From Alkalispirochaeta americana (lineage in GTDB: Bacteria; Spirochaetota; Spirochaetia; DSM-27196; Alkalispirochaetaceae), in NCBI RefSeq assembly GCF_900156105.1, contig NZ_FTMS01000003.1, positions 124,001-188,000 of the forward strand: a stretch of DNA of 64,000 bases. Direction: 5' to 3'. This document shows, piece after piece, positions 42,785 to 51,532 of this stretch. Positions within the stretch are counted from its first letter, which is position 1, and each line of letters begins with the position of its first letter. The notes under the pieces were generated by a model. It did not search any database. It worked only from the letters and a program-made list of their open reading frames with translations, and was not told the DNA's origin. Made by a program: the position numbers and the translations under genes.

Positions 42785-44029
42785 TCAGGCCGACCGGGCG
42801 GCCCCATTCAGGTTAAACGGTTCCAGGACTCGTTCCAGGACTCCCTGCATGTGCGATATGGCCACCCCGTAATTTGTCACGCCCACTCCGGCCAGGCGGG
42901 CATCTTCCAGGCGGGCCAGCATCTGTGGCCGGGTAATCATGCACCCCCCGCAATGGATGATCAGATCGTAGCAATCAAGCTCTTCGGGGAAGGTTCCGCC
43001 CGTTACTTCCAGGTGATGCTCTTTCCCGGTGTAGGCCCGTATCCATTTGGGCAGCTTCACCCGGCCGATGTCGTCGCACTGAACCTGGTGGCTGCAGCTC
43101 TCGGTGATAAGGATTCGTGAGCCTGCGGGAAGACGATCCAGAAGATAGACGCTCTCCACAAAAGCGGGGAGGTCTCCCTTGAGACGGGAAAAGAGGATCG
43201 AGAAGGTGGTGAGGGGCACCTCGGGAGGGAGTAGCGCTGCTGCCCGGTCCACCACCTGGGAATCGGTTATCGCCAGATCGGGGGGGTGCTTCAGCTGGTC
43301 CAGCACCCAGGGCAGCTCCTGATCCTTCACCACCAGTGTTGCAGCGTTTCCGTCGAGGACCTCGCGGATCGTCTGGACCTGAGGCAGAATGAGGCGTCCC
43401 GCCGGAGCCTCCAGATCGATGGGGACGATCAGAAGCACCAGGCGAGCAGGCCCGATCAGCCCCTCCAGAAGCTGCCGGCCCCCTCGCTTCTCCTCTTTTT
43501 GCCGGGCAGATTCAAGAATTCGGGCCAGCTCATCCCGGAGCTCCCATACTCCCTCGCCCGAAGCTGAGGAAACTACGGCGGGCGGGCGGCCGGTGATCCG
43601 CTGCAACTCCCGAAGAAACTCCTGTCCGGGTCTGGTGGTGTCGCTGTGGGTCACCACCGCCAGGGTAGTCCGCTGGCTCGCGCAGGATACGAGATGGTCC
43701 AGATCTTCCGTGTCCCAGCGGTCGGGGTGTATCGTGTAGAGCGTCAGATCGCTCCCTGCCACGGCGGTACGGGTTTTTTTGTTCCTGGCAGACCCCAGGG
43801 CACCTCGATCGTCCAGACCGGCCGTATCCACATACACCACGGGTCCAAAGGGCAGAAGTTCCGACGAGCGGAGTACGGGATCCGTTGTGGTTCCTCGGGT
43901 GGGCGAGACAATAGCCAGATCCTGACCCACCAGGGCGTTCATCAGAGCCGATTTTCCGGCGTTGCACTTTCCTGCCAGGACAATGTGGGGCCGCATGGCC
44001 CTGGGAGTTCCCTGTGGTCCTCTGCTCAT
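42785..44029 (-). CDS. hydF: [FeFe]-hydrogenase maturation GTPase HydF
   Basis: Scaffold that receives the [2Fe] subcluster from HydE/HydG and transfers it to the hydrogenase. It has 414 residues. The N-terminal GTPase has GKCNAGKSALMNAL, GTTTDP, YVDTAGLDD and THSD. The C-terminal part carries the cluster-binding motif Cys-x-His (ESCSHQVQC) and CGGCM. The start ATG overlaps the TM1266-type gene stop by four bases. No hydA is visible in the window. Confidence 0.95.
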   Translation of the reverse strand: MSRGPQGTPRAMRPHIVLAGKCNAGKSALMNALVGQDLAIVSPTRGTTTDPVLRSSELLPFGPVVYVDTAGLDDRGALGSARNKKTRTAVAGSDLTLYTIHPDRWDTEDLDHLVSCASQRTTLAVVTHSDTTRPGQEFLRELQRITGRPPAVVSSASGEGVWELRDELARILESARQKEEKRGGRQLLEGLIGPARLVLLIVPIDLEAPAGRLILPQVQTIREVLDGNAATLVVKDQELPWVLDQLKHPPDLAITDSQVVDRAAALLPPEVPLTTFSILFSRLKGDLPAFVESVYLLDRLPAGSRILITESCSHQVQCDDIGRVKLPKWIRAYTGKEHHLEVTGGTFPEELDCYDLIIHCGGCMITRPQMLARLEDARLAGVGVTNYGVAISHMQGVLERVLEPFNLNGAARSA

Positions 44030-44325
44030 GGGGTTTCCTCGGTGAGGGCCGTGCCGGGAAGACTCTGAAGCCCCGTTTTCACCGTCACACCGGGCAACGC
44101 TCCAAGCTTTCCGCTGAGAGAGCCCATCTCGTCGGTGGTGGCGCGAACGATGAGGGTTATGATCGAGATTGATCCTTCCTCAAGGTTGGGAAGACCCAGA
44201 CGTCCAACAATGCAGTCGGCATGAGCCGAAAGGATCTGGTTTATCCGTGCTCCCAGGCGGTGGCGGTTTTCTACGATAATGCCCACAAAGCCGTAGCGCT
44301 TGTTTTGTTCAGCCCTTGTTTCCAT
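44026..44325 (-). CDS. TM1266-family iron-only hydrogenase system regulator
   Basis: Small ACT-like protein of 99 residues. KRYGFVGIIVENRHRLGARINQIL and the LPNLEEGSISIITLIVRATTDEMGSLSGKLGAL region match the family called iron-only hydrogenase system regulator (TM1266), usually next to hyd maturation genes. ATG 44325 is preceded by GGAGGGAG; the frame to 44454 is a shadow of the upstream gene. It likely senses a small molecule, but no DNA-binding domain is visible. Confidence 0.85.
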   Translation of the reverse strand: METRAEQNKRYGFVGIIVENRHRLGARINQILSAHADCIVGRLGLPNLEEGSISIITLIVRATTDEMGSLSGKLGALPGVTVKTGLQSLPGTALTEETP

Positions 44326-44911
44326 GGTGGCTCCCTCCTGTTCGGGATGGTTCAGGTGATGTCTGATCCTTGAGTGATTCATCTTCATTGGAGGCTCCGG
44401 ATTCAGCAGGAGATTCTTCCCGCAGAACCTGATAATCCCGGGTTTGCACGCCAAGGAGAGCTGCTACTGCAGCGGTCCAGGTCGAGACGTTCCGGGGATC
44501 TTCAACCAAAGGAGACGAGTGGGGAAGAGGATAGTGGTTGCCCAGGACACCTGTAGCGTAGGCGTCAAAGAGATCGCCTTCTCTCCGGAGCGGCAACCCG
44601 GCAATCTCTTCCAGGTGGTTTAGAAAATTCTCCGCCTCTGGTGGCGTCTTCCGGGGCTGCCAGAACGAGCAGTGACCCACTGGAAAGGGAGTATCGGGCG
44701 AGTAGAGGAGATCCTGAAGAAACTCAAGTCCCGCCGAATCCCCCCCGGGAGGAACCCGGTAAAAGAGAATCGGTTTGGCAGGATCAAGGAACCGGAGTAT
44801 TACCCCGGGGATCGTCTCCGAGGGCTCCCTGGCTGCGGGTATCCTCTCCATCATCACTAAATCACCTGTTTCCAGAGAGGGGGCAAAGAGGGTGAACTCG
44901 AGCTCAGTCAT
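44309..44911 (-). CDS. Unknown protein within the hydrogenase maturation operon
   Basis: A 200-residue protein that I do not recognise. It starts MTELEFTLFAPSLETGDLVM (ATG 44911 with AAGGAG upstream), contains VGHCSFWQPRKTPPEAENFL and ends in a Ser/Glu/Pro-rich tail after about residue 165. There is no signal peptide and no clear catalytic motif; a His/Cys pair (GHCSFW) is the most distinctive feature. It overlaps hydE by eight bases and the TM1266-type gene by 17, so it is part of the operon and probably serves hydrogenase assembly or regulation. Confidence 0.7.
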   Translation of the reverse strand: MTELEFTLFAPSLETGDLVMMERIPAAREPSETIPGVILRFLDPAKPILFYRVPPGGDSAGLEFLQDLLYSPDTPFPVGHCSFWQPRKTPPEAENFLNHLEEIAGLPLRREGDLFDAYATGVLGNHYPLPHSSPLVEDPRNVSTWTAAVAALLGVQTRDYQVLREESPAESGASNEDESLKDQTSPEPSRTGGSHHGNKG

Positions 44912-46034
44912 GGAATACTCCTTCCTTCCGCCGGGCGTGGGGGGCGTCTCCCCAGGAATGATACGACACAGGGCGCCGGGCCCAGGCCGCACGGCGGGGA
45001 GTACAGGAAATGCACTCCCGAGCCGTCTCCTCCACGCAGGGTTTTCCCTGGTAGAGCTGGTAGGCCCTGCGCTGACCACCGGGAGTAACGATTGGCATTA
45101 GTACGTTGGCGCCAAAGGCGAGTCCCTGTTCCCGTCCTGTCGGTGAAAGGGCCTGCAGGGCCGTGGCGGCAGCGATATTCACATCCCTCAAAACGAGTCG
45201 TGTGGCGGCGATCATCCGCAGGGAGAGGCGCAATCGTTCTGCACCGCTGGTGTCGGGCAAAAGTCCCTGGCGGTGCATCTCCTCCCGGGCGCTGCCTGCA
45301 GCCTCAATATAGGGCCCCATGCCGATCATGTCGGCATCGATCTCCCGGAAAAACATGATATCCCGGGCCAGATCCCGTGAGGTTTGGCCCGGAATGCCGA
45401 TCATCACGCCCGTTCCAACCTGGAACCCTTCGGCCCTGAGATCTTCCAGTGCCTGGAGTCGCCGCTCCAGGGGCTGTTCCGGGGGGTGGAGTCGGGCAAA
45501 GAGGCGAGGGTTGCTGGTCTCGACCCGCAGGAGATAGCGGTGTGCTCCGGCGTCAAAAAAACGCCGGTAGGTCTCCCGGGTTTGCTCTCCCACGGAGAGG
45601 GTAATTCCCAGCCCCCGGGGAAGATCGGGAGTGACCGTTTCCTCCTTTATCCGTCGCAACACCCCTTCGACAAAATCGATAAAAGGTCGGTCCCGGCGTT
45701 CTCCTGCCTGGAGGGTCATGGAGCCGTATCCCTCCTGCAGGCAGAGACGAGCCCCTTCCAGGATTGCCTCCTCGGAAAGATCGAACCGGACAAGAGGGGC
45801 TCCCTGGTCATCGCTCCTGCTGGAGCGACGAATCCCGCAGTAGTAGCAGTCGCTGGTGCACCGGTTGGAAAACTCCAGGAGCCCCCGAAGGCGGACCTCT
45901 TCTCCCACCTCATCGGCCATGACCTGCCGTGCCCGGGCTGCCAGGGCGGCGTCTCCTCCCGGCCAGCGGCCCAGAAGAAGTTCTTCCAGCTCCTCCAGGG
46001 AGAAGGTTCCCCGGGGAACAATCGTATCAGACAT
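44904..46034 (-). CDS. hydE: [FeFe]-hydrogenase maturation radical SAM protein HydE
   Basis: Radical SAM enzyme needed to build the H-cluster from the HydG product. It has 376 residues, with the CX3CX2C cluster motif in FSNRCTSDCYYCGIR near residue 60, ITLSVGEQTRETYRRFFDAG, YLLRVETSNPRLF and GTGVMIGIPGQTSRDLA. The extra C-terminal Cys pattern (CVEETARECISC) is also seen in some HydE proteins. The start overlaps hydG by eight bases. Confidence 0.94.
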   Translation of the reverse strand: MSDTIVPRGTFSLEELEELLLGRWPGGDAALAARARQVMADEVGEEVRLRGLLEFSNRCTSDCYYCGIRRSSRSDDQGAPLVRFDLSEEAILEGARLCLQEGYGSMTLQAGERRDRPFIDFVEGVLRRIKEETVTPDLPRGLGITLSVGEQTRETYRRFFDAGAHRYLLRVETSNPRLFARLHPPEQPLERRLQALEDLRAEGFQVGTGVMIGIPGQTSRDLARDIMFFREIDADMIGMGPYIEAAGSAREEMHRQGLLPDTSGAERLRLSLRMIAATRLVLRDVNIAAATALQALSPTGREQGLAFGANVLMPIVTPGGQRRAYQLYQGKPCVEETARECISCTPRRAAWARRPVSYHSWGDAPHARRKEGVFHD

Positions 46035-47598
46035 AGAGATCCCTCGCGCCTTCGCTGGTTCGCTTGTAATAGTCCAGAAACTTTGTGTGCAACGCAGGCG
46101 TCCTTTGTTTTGCTCCCGCCAGCTCCTGCTGGATCAATGCCTCGCCGATCTTTCTCGTTTCGGGGGTAGCGAAATCGTCGAGCCACTCCCGGAAGGTTAT
46201 AATCGCGTTGAGTTTACAGTAGTTTCCCTCGCTGCAGCTCCGCAGAAGACGCATGATTCGCTCTCCCCGGCGGCCGATCCGGTATCCGGCGGTGCAGAAG
46301 CTGCTGATGAACCCCAGGGAGGCCAGATCCCGAACCAGCTCCTCCACCGTGCGGGGGTCCCCCAGGAGAAACTGCTGTTCTTCTTCTTTTTGGCTGTAGG
46401 CGTCCCGGCCGGCCTGATCTCCCTTTGCAGGCTGCTCCGAGGGGATCGCCCCGAGGTCATTCTGGTGGCCGGAGCTGTAGGCTCCCAACCCTATTCTGGT
46501 GGAGGCATCCATCTGGGTTATGCCCCGAAGCACCGCCTGATTCCGGATGTCCCGGGTTTCCCGGGCGGTACAGATGAGCCCTGTGTAGGGCACGGCCAGG
46601 CGAAGGACGGTGATGATCTTCAGAAAATCGGCATCGCTCACGGCGTAGCGGCTTGAGCGAGTCAGGGGCGCGTTATGAGCCGGTTCAAGACGGGGAAAAC
46701 TGATGGTGTGCGCGCCGATCCCGCAGTCGGTGCTTTCCAGGGCCCGGACATGGCTCAGGAGCCCCATAACCTCGAACTTCCAGTCGTAGAGGCCGAAAAG
46801 CACGCCCAGCCCCACATCGTCCACCTGGGCATCCTGCGCCCGGTGCATCGCGTAGAGCCTCCAGCGGTAGTCTGCCTTGAGACTCTTCGTTCCGTGAACG
46901 CGGCGGTAGGTGTCGCGGTGGTAGGACTCCTGAAAGACCTGGTACGTTCCCAGGCCGACCTCGCGGAGCCGTTTCAGGGAGGTGATATCCAGAGGCGCGC
47001 AGTTCACGTTTACCCGGCGGATATTGGCGTGGCCCCGACGAGTAGGGACGCGCACACCATAGACGGCGTTGATGCTTTCCTCAAGATAGTCGATGTCGGT
47101 GAGGGGGTGCTCGCCGTAGACCACGACCAACCGCTTGTGGCCGAAAGACCCCGCCAGGGCCGATGCCTCGCGGCGAATCTCTTCCATGGTCAGGTGCCGC
47201 CGGTGCATCTCGGTGTTTTCCCGGCGAAAGCCGCAGTAGCTGCAGCTGTTCACGCAGTGGTTTGCCATATAGAGGGGCGCAAAGGTGACGATCCGGTTGT
47301 CGTAGACCTTGAGTTTTATCTCCAGCCCGGTCTGGGCCATCTCTTCCAGCATCTCCGGGTCTTCCACGTTCAGAAGAACCGCCGTTTCCCGGGGTGTCAG
47401 GGTCTGAATAGCCCGGGACTTGTCCAGGATATCTCGCACGGTCCGGGGATCGGGGTTTCGCGTCTCTTCCAGGGCACGAAAGATCGCCTGCTCATCAATA
47501 AAGTCCTGGCCCTGGCTGTCCAGGTATTTCTCTACTTCTTGGGGTTTTACAATGCTCCGGGACCACTGGAGGTCGCGGGCTGGGGCTGAGATCGCCAT
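46027..47598 (-). CDS. hydG: [FeFe]-hydrogenase maturation radical SAM protein HydG, auxiliary-cluster Cys missing
   Basis: Tyrosine lyase that makes the CO and CN ligands of the H-cluster. It has 523 residues with the radical SAM motif NHCVNSCSYCGFR. The C-terminal motif that normally binds the auxiliary [4Fe-5S] cluster is CX2CX22C; here it reads C435-T-A-G438 and C461, so the middle Cys is Gly, and an extra Cys lies at 455 (LLRSCSEGNYC). The residue after C461 is also changed (CKLNA for CHPNA). ATG 47598 has GAGAGGA upstream. It is first in the operon. Everything else looks intact. Confidence 0.93.
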   Translation of the reverse strand: MAISAPARDLQWSRSIVKPQEVEKYLDSQGQDFIDEQAIFRALEETRNPDPRTVRDILDKSRAIQTLTPRETAVLLNVEDPEMLEEMAQTGLEIKLKVYDNRIVTFAPLYMANHCVNSCSYCGFRRENTEMHRRHLTMEEIRREASALAGSFGHKRLVVVYGEHPLTDIDYLEESINAVYGVRVPTRRGHANIRRVNVNCAPLDITSLKRLREVGLGTYQVFQESYHRDTYRRVHGTKSLKADYRWRLYAMHRAQDAQVDDVGLGVLFGLYDWKFEVMGLLSHVRALESTDCGIGAHTISFPRLEPAHNAPLTRSSRYAVSDADFLKIITVLRLAVPYTGLICTARETRDIRNQAVLRGITQMDASTRIGLGAYSSGHQNDLGAIPSEQPAKGDQAGRDAYSQKEEEQQFLLGDPRTVEELVRDLASLGFISSFCTAGYRIGRRGERIMRLLRSCSEGNYCKLNAIITFREWLDDFATPETRKIGEALIQQELAGAKQRTPALHTKFLDYYKRTSEGARDLYV

Positions 47599-47756
47599 GG
47601 CACATCCTCTCGATAAAACTGTTGTGTGTTTCAGGAGAGTCCCTTTTCCCTTGGGGATGCCCCGTGGGATCAGTACAATCCAGACGCCTTGGAGCTGTTC
47701 CTGGCAACTTCGGCGCACCGGAGTCGGAACGGTTCCTCAGCTATTCCTCTTCGATC

Positions 47757-47785
47757 ATTACACCATCCATCGAAGGTATTGTCAA
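47757..47785 (-). promoter_or_regulatory. Promoter of the hyd maturation operon
   Basis: On the minus strand TTGACA (47785-47780), 17 bases and TGTAAT (47762-47757), with a predicted start near 47750. The -35 lies in the dyad ATTGACAAT. Confidence 0.65.
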
Positions 47786-47788
47786 TAG

Positions 47789-47804
47789 TTTATATAGATA
47801 TAAA
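47789..47804. promoter_or_regulatory. A/T palindrome directly upstream of the hyd promoter
   Basis: TTTATAT-AG-ATATAAA is a perfect 7-bp dyad ending four bases upstream of the -35 on the hydG side, a usual place for an activator or repressor site. Confidence 0.4.
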
Positions 47805-47926
47805 AAGCCCTGTTTATCCAGGGAGATCCGCTGGCTAGAAAATTTCCCGCTTGATCGGGTTTATTGAGGTTAATCGGGGTTAATCGATCTTCGTGCATTC
47901 TGGTTGGGGATGTGGTAAATTCGCCC

Positions 47927-49033
47927 ATGATGCTTTTCTGCAGCCACCGCTTCATCAGAGTTGGTCTCACCCGATTCAGGCCCGTCCTGGAGCTCTCCCT
48001 GATCCTCTTCCTCACCAGCCTGCCCGCCGTGGCCGGGGAATCCCCGCAGTCTGCTCCCGAGCCCGATTCCCGGGTCAGACAGGAGATGCTTCTGGCTCCC
48101 CTGGTGGGCCGGAACATGCATCCTCTCTTTCTTGCCGTGCCCCCTCTCCCTGCCCGCCGGTCGGCACTCCTGGAGCCGGGAGAGCAGGAGATATCCTCCG
48201 CTGTTCATTGGGGGAACAACTTCACCATGGAAGGGCTTCAGAGTGATCGAACCACGGTAGATCTGGAGCTGGATTCGGAAGCCCTCTACAGCGGGATAGC
48301 CTGGGCTCAAGGTCTTCCGGGCGGCAGGGAGGCTCACCTCGGGTTTGACATCTCCTGGCATTTTGGAGGGGCCATGGACCCCCATATCTCGAACTTCCAT
48401 CATTTCTTCGGGTTTCCCGACGGAAGCCGGGAAATACGCCCTCACTATAGTTGCAGGATGGTGGTTTTTCAGGATGACGAGCGAATACTCGACGAGAAAG
48501 GCCCTCTCTTGCCTCTGGTTCACCTTTCGGTGGAGGTTCGCCAGGCGATCCTCTCGCGAAGGTCGCTGGGGCCGGGGGTTTTTCACCTCTCCCTGGGGGT
48601 TCTGGGAGCGCAGCCGGTTCCCGTGGGCGAGAGAAGGCATCCCCTTTCGGCAAACTTCCCCTCGGGGGCTTTTCGCCTCTACGGAGGATATCAAAGTGGT
48701 CCCTGGACAGGGGAGTTTGCCGGAGGGGTTGCTGCCGTCTCCCGGCCCGCCTACCTGGGGTCCGGCAACTTTCACCCCCTGATCGTTCCCTTCGATGCAA
48801 CCCTTGGGCGGGCCTTGGGGAATCGCGCTTCCCTGGTTGTGACTGTCTCCGGTTCAACCAGTCCTTTCCGTCTCGGCTATGACCGAACGGACCGCCATAG
48901 CGCGACAGTGAATGTGGGAACCCGTCTGGCCCTGTCAGAGAGGGATGTTCTGCAGCTGAGTTTTACCGAAGAGTTTTTTACCTTCGCGGCCACGGATATC
49001 GGGTTTCACCTTGGATGGAATCGGAGAATATAA
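47927..49033 (+). CDS. DUF3187-like outer-membrane protein
   Basis: Predicted exported beta-rich protein of 368 residues. The signal peptide includes FRPVLELSLILFLTSLPAVA. RRSALLEPGEQEISSAVHWG with NNFTM and LDLELDSEALYSG-like strands resemble the DUF3187 family of outer-membrane proteins, and the C-terminus shows alternating strands (QLSFTEEFFTFAATDIGFHL). The function is unknown. ATG 47927 or 47930 are both possible; the frame extends up to 47864. It stands alone before the sugar transporter operon. Confidence 0.7.
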   Translation: MMLFCSHRFIRVGLTRFRPVLELSLILFLTSLPAVAGESPQSAPEPDSRVRQEMLLAPLVGRNMHPLFLAVPPLPARRSALLEPGEQEISSAVHWGNNFTMEGLQSDRTTVDLELDSEALYSGIAWAQGLPGGREAHLGFDISWHFGGAMDPHISNFHHFFGFPDGSREIRPHYSCRMVVFQDDERILDEKGPLLPLVHLSVEVRQAILSRRSLGPGVFHLSLGVLGAQPVPVGERRHPLSANFPSGAFRLYGGYQSGPWTGEFAGGVAAVSRPAYLGSGNFHPLIVPFDATLGRALGNRASLVVTVSGSTSPFRLGYDRTDRHSATVNVGTRLALSERDVLQLSFTEEFFTFAATDIGFHLGWNRRI

Positions 49034-49050
49034 TTTGTGAAAACCTTTTC

Positions 49051-49079
49051 TTGACAGGTCGGTAAAAGCGGTTTACCGT
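49051..49079 (+). promoter_or_regulatory. Promoter and operator of the sugar/nucleoside ABC operon
   Basis: TTGACA (49051-49056) is followed by a perfect dyad CGGTAAA-N5-TTTACCG (49060-49078) that covers the spacer and -10 region, typical of a repressor operator. The regulator is not encoded in the window. Confidence 0.65.
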
Positions 49080-49108
49080 CATACTAGAAAAAAACAGGAG
49101 GAGTGTGT

Positions 49109-50428
49109 ATGGCAAAAAAATTATTCTGTATGGTCGCCGTTGCTGTTGTTGGCTTCGGGTTCCCGGCGTTTTCCGGAGGGCGGGCCGAGGCGCCGGCTCC
49201 AGCAGAAAAACCCGAGAAGCTAACGATCATCGCCCTGGACATTGACGTGGTTCAATTTGGCCCGGCGGCGCAGGTTTTCGAGGATACCTATGGGATCGAA
49301 GTGGAATGGCTGGAGTTCCCCTATGGTCAGCTCTGGAGTCAGATCACAACGGGTATCACAGCGGGAACTCCCATAGATCTCTACATGATGAGCAACTCCT
49401 GGCACGCCGAGCTGGGTGGGGTCGGAATGGCTATCCCTTTGAACGATCTGGCCACCGATGCCGAGCTTGATGCGATGACCGAGAAATATTTCGATATTAC
49501 CCGGGAGTTTCTTACATCCCACGACGGCAAGCTCTGGGGGCTTCCCAGTACCGCAGCATCGGTCTCTTTCTTCTACAACGCAGCAATGTTGAAAGAACTT
49601 GGCTACAACGAGCCTCCCGCCACATTCGACGAGATGCTGCAGATCTCCCGGGAAGCAATCGACCAGGGCCTTGCAAGTTACGGGTTTTTCCCCGGCTGGA
49701 TTGCCGGCGGCGAATGCGGTATGGTTCAGTTTGATATCATGCTGAAACTGTTCGGCGGCGAGTGGATGAACGAAGATCGCACTGAGTTCACCTTCAACAG
49801 CGAAGCCGGAATCAACGCCCTTACCTACATGAAGGAAATCCTGGACGAAGGAATTGTGCCACGGGCAGCCCTGGAGACCAGCGACTGGGACAACTTCCAT
49901 TTCTTCCTCGCCGGTGATCAGCCTTTCGAGATCAACTGGAACTTCATCTGGGGCAGGGCAACAGATCCCGAGCAATCGTCTATTGTGAACGATGTGGCTG
50001 TGGCCCCGATTCCGTCGATTGTGCGGGAGGCCTATACCGTTCTTGGTGGCGGAGGGTATGCAATTTCTCCCACTTCCCGCTCCCCCGAATGGGCGTTCAA
50101 GCTTTTGCAGTACATGAAGGGCGAGGAAGGAGCCCGTGGAGTCATGCGCCAGCAGGGTGGTGCAGAGGGAACAATCAAGGCGCTCTATCAGCCCCCGCTG
50201 GTTAACGAGTTTCCCCCGGAAGAGTATCCCCTGGTGGAGACGTTCCAGCGGCAGATCCAGGAAGCAGGCCTCAGGCCAAGTCACTTCCTGACCTGGTACT
50301 CCGAGTTCCGGAATAACATCTTTACACCGGCTATGCATCTGGCTCTTCTTGGCGACCGATCCCCCGAGGAAGCGCTGAATCAGGCCCAGGCAGCCGCTCA
50401 GCGGATGCTTGACAGGGAAGGCCTCTGA
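49109..50428 (+). CDS. Sugar-type ABC transporter substrate-binding protein
   Basis: Periplasmic solute-binding protein (family 1, carbohydrate type) of 439 residues. A signal peptide ends near SGGRAEA, a leader style common in spirochaetes. Landmarks are GIEVEWLEFPYGQLWSQI, KLWGLPSTAASVSFFYNA, and SRSPEWAFKLLQYMKG. ATG 49109 has AGGAGG upstream. With two MalF/MalG-type permeases and a nucleoside hydrolase downstream, the ligand may be a nucleoside or nucleoside-like sugar, which is an inference. Confidence 0.92.
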   Translation: MAKKLFCMVAVAVVGFGFPAFSGGRAEAPAPAEKPEKLTIIALDIDVVQFGPAAQVFEDTYGIEVEWLEFPYGQLWSQITTGITAGTPIDLYMMSNSWHAELGGVGMAIPLNDLATDAELDAMTEKYFDITREFLTSHDGKLWGLPSTAASVSFFYNAAMLKELGYNEPPATFDEMLQISREAIDQGLASYGFFPGWIAGGECGMVQFDIMLKLFGGEWMNEDRTEFTFNSEAGINALTYMKEILDEGIVPRAALETSDWDNFHFFLAGDQPFEINWNFIWGRATDPEQSSIVNDVAVAPIPSIVREAYTVLGGGGYAISPTSRSPEWAFKLLQYMKGEEGARGVMRQQGGAEGTIKALYQPPLVNEFPPEEYPLVETFQRQIQEAGLRPSHFLTWYSEFRNNIFTPAMHLALLGDRSPEEALNQAQAAAQRMLDREGL

Positions 50429-50508
50429 GGTCACGCCGGGGGAAGCTCTTTTGGGCTCATCCCGTGTAAAACAAGTATTAGGACAGAAGTAAATTGTACT
50501 GTCTTCGG

Positions 50509-50526
50509 CACCTCTTCCGGGAGGTG
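50509..50526 (+). other. Intercistronic hairpin after the binding-protein gene
   Basis: CACCTC-N6-GAGGTG, extendable by one or two pairs, lies in the 157-base gap before the first permease. Without a T-tract it is more likely an mRNA stabiliser or processing site, which would keep the binding protein more abundant than the permeases. Confidence 0.4.
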
Positions 50527-50585
50527 TCGGAGATATCTTCTTCCAGCCGGGGACATTTCCCGGCTCTCATCCAGAGGTGGCGCTT

Positions 50586-51467
50586 TTGAAAACCAAGGAT
50601 CTTTCGGAACGACAGCTTGGTGCAGTAATGATGGCTCCCACGTTCATCCTGATCCTCTGTACAGCTGTTCTGCCCATATTGTACGTCCTGTTTCTCAGTA
50701 CGCAGGATATTCGCGGTCTTATGAACCGCGGCTTCGTTGGGTTCCAGAATTATGTGACAATCTTTGAGTCAGGGCATCTTCAGGCTGCCTTGGGAGCAAC
50801 CCTTTATTTTGCCCTGGGAACGATCGTTTTTCAGATGGTTATAGGAATGATCGTTGCCCTCTCTCTCAATGTGGACTTTGCCGGAAAAAACTTTGTAAGA
50901 TCCCTCATTCTCATCCCCTGGGCGATACCGACCTCCCTGGTGGGTATCATGTGGAGTCGATTTCTTTCCTCCACCGATGGGTATTTTAACGCGACCCTGA
51001 GACTTCTGGGGTTAGTGCAGGGTGAGATGAACTGGTTTCTTGACCGGTTTCTCGCGATAACCATGGTGGTTCTGGTCGATTCCTGGAAGTTTACGCCCAT
51101 CACGGTAATGATCTTTCTCGCCGGCCTGCAGGCGATCCCGCGTTCCATGTACGAAGCTGCGCTGGTGGATGGTGCAAACCGGTGGAAACAGTTCTTGTAT
51201 GTTACCCTTCCCGTTATGAAGCCCGTTGTACTGGTCGCGCTGATCATGCGCACCATTTTTGTCTTTCACGCCTTTGATCTCATCTTCATTCTTACAAAAG
51301 GTGGCCCTGGTGATTCCACCCGGGTGCTCTCGTACTATGCCTATCAGGAGTCGTTTATCTTCCTTCGTCACGGTCGGGGTGCGGCGGTGGCGTTCATACT
51401 TTTTCTTTTCACGGCTCTCATAACCGTGGGGTATGTGCGAATGTTGCGCGAGAAGAAGCCTGCCTGA
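50586..51467 (+). CDS. Sugar ABC transporter permease (MalF type)
   Basis: Inner-membrane permease of 293 residues with six hydrophobic segments. The EAA loop is YEAALVDGANRWKQFLYVTLP near residue 200. TTG 50586 fits the GAGGTGG site five bases upstream better than GTG 50577. It is second in the operon; the ATPase is not encoded here, so a shared MsmK/UgpC-type ATPase elsewhere is expected. Confidence 0.9.
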   Translation: MKTKDLSERQLGAVMMAPTFILILCTAVLPILYVLFLSTQDIRGLMNRGFVGFQNYVTIFESGHLQAALGATLYFALGTIVFQMVIGMIVALSLNVDFAGKNFVRSLILIPWAIPTSLVGIMWSRFLSSTDGYFNATLRLLGLVQGEMNWFLDRFLAITMVVLVDSWKFTPITVMIFLAGLQAIPRSMYEAALVDGANRWKQFLYVTLPVMKPVVLVALIMRTIFVFHAFDLIFILTKGGPGDSTRVLSYYAYQESFIFLRHGRGAAVAFILFLFTALITVGYVRMLREKKPA

Positions 51468-51532
51468 TCCTGGGGCTGGTCCCGGGGATGTGTGGCGGCA
51501 CATCAATTTTTACACACAAGGCGAAGGAATTC

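Larger units (their letters stand above)
47599..47926. other. Divergent intergenic region between hydG and the DUF3187 gene
   Basis: These 328 bases hold the hydG promoter with palindromes upstream and a roughly 150-base hydG leader. Further right is an A/T-rich core and two copies of GGTTAATCG-like sequence (47875-47890) before the DUF3187 gene. No gene was seen. Confidence 0.55.
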
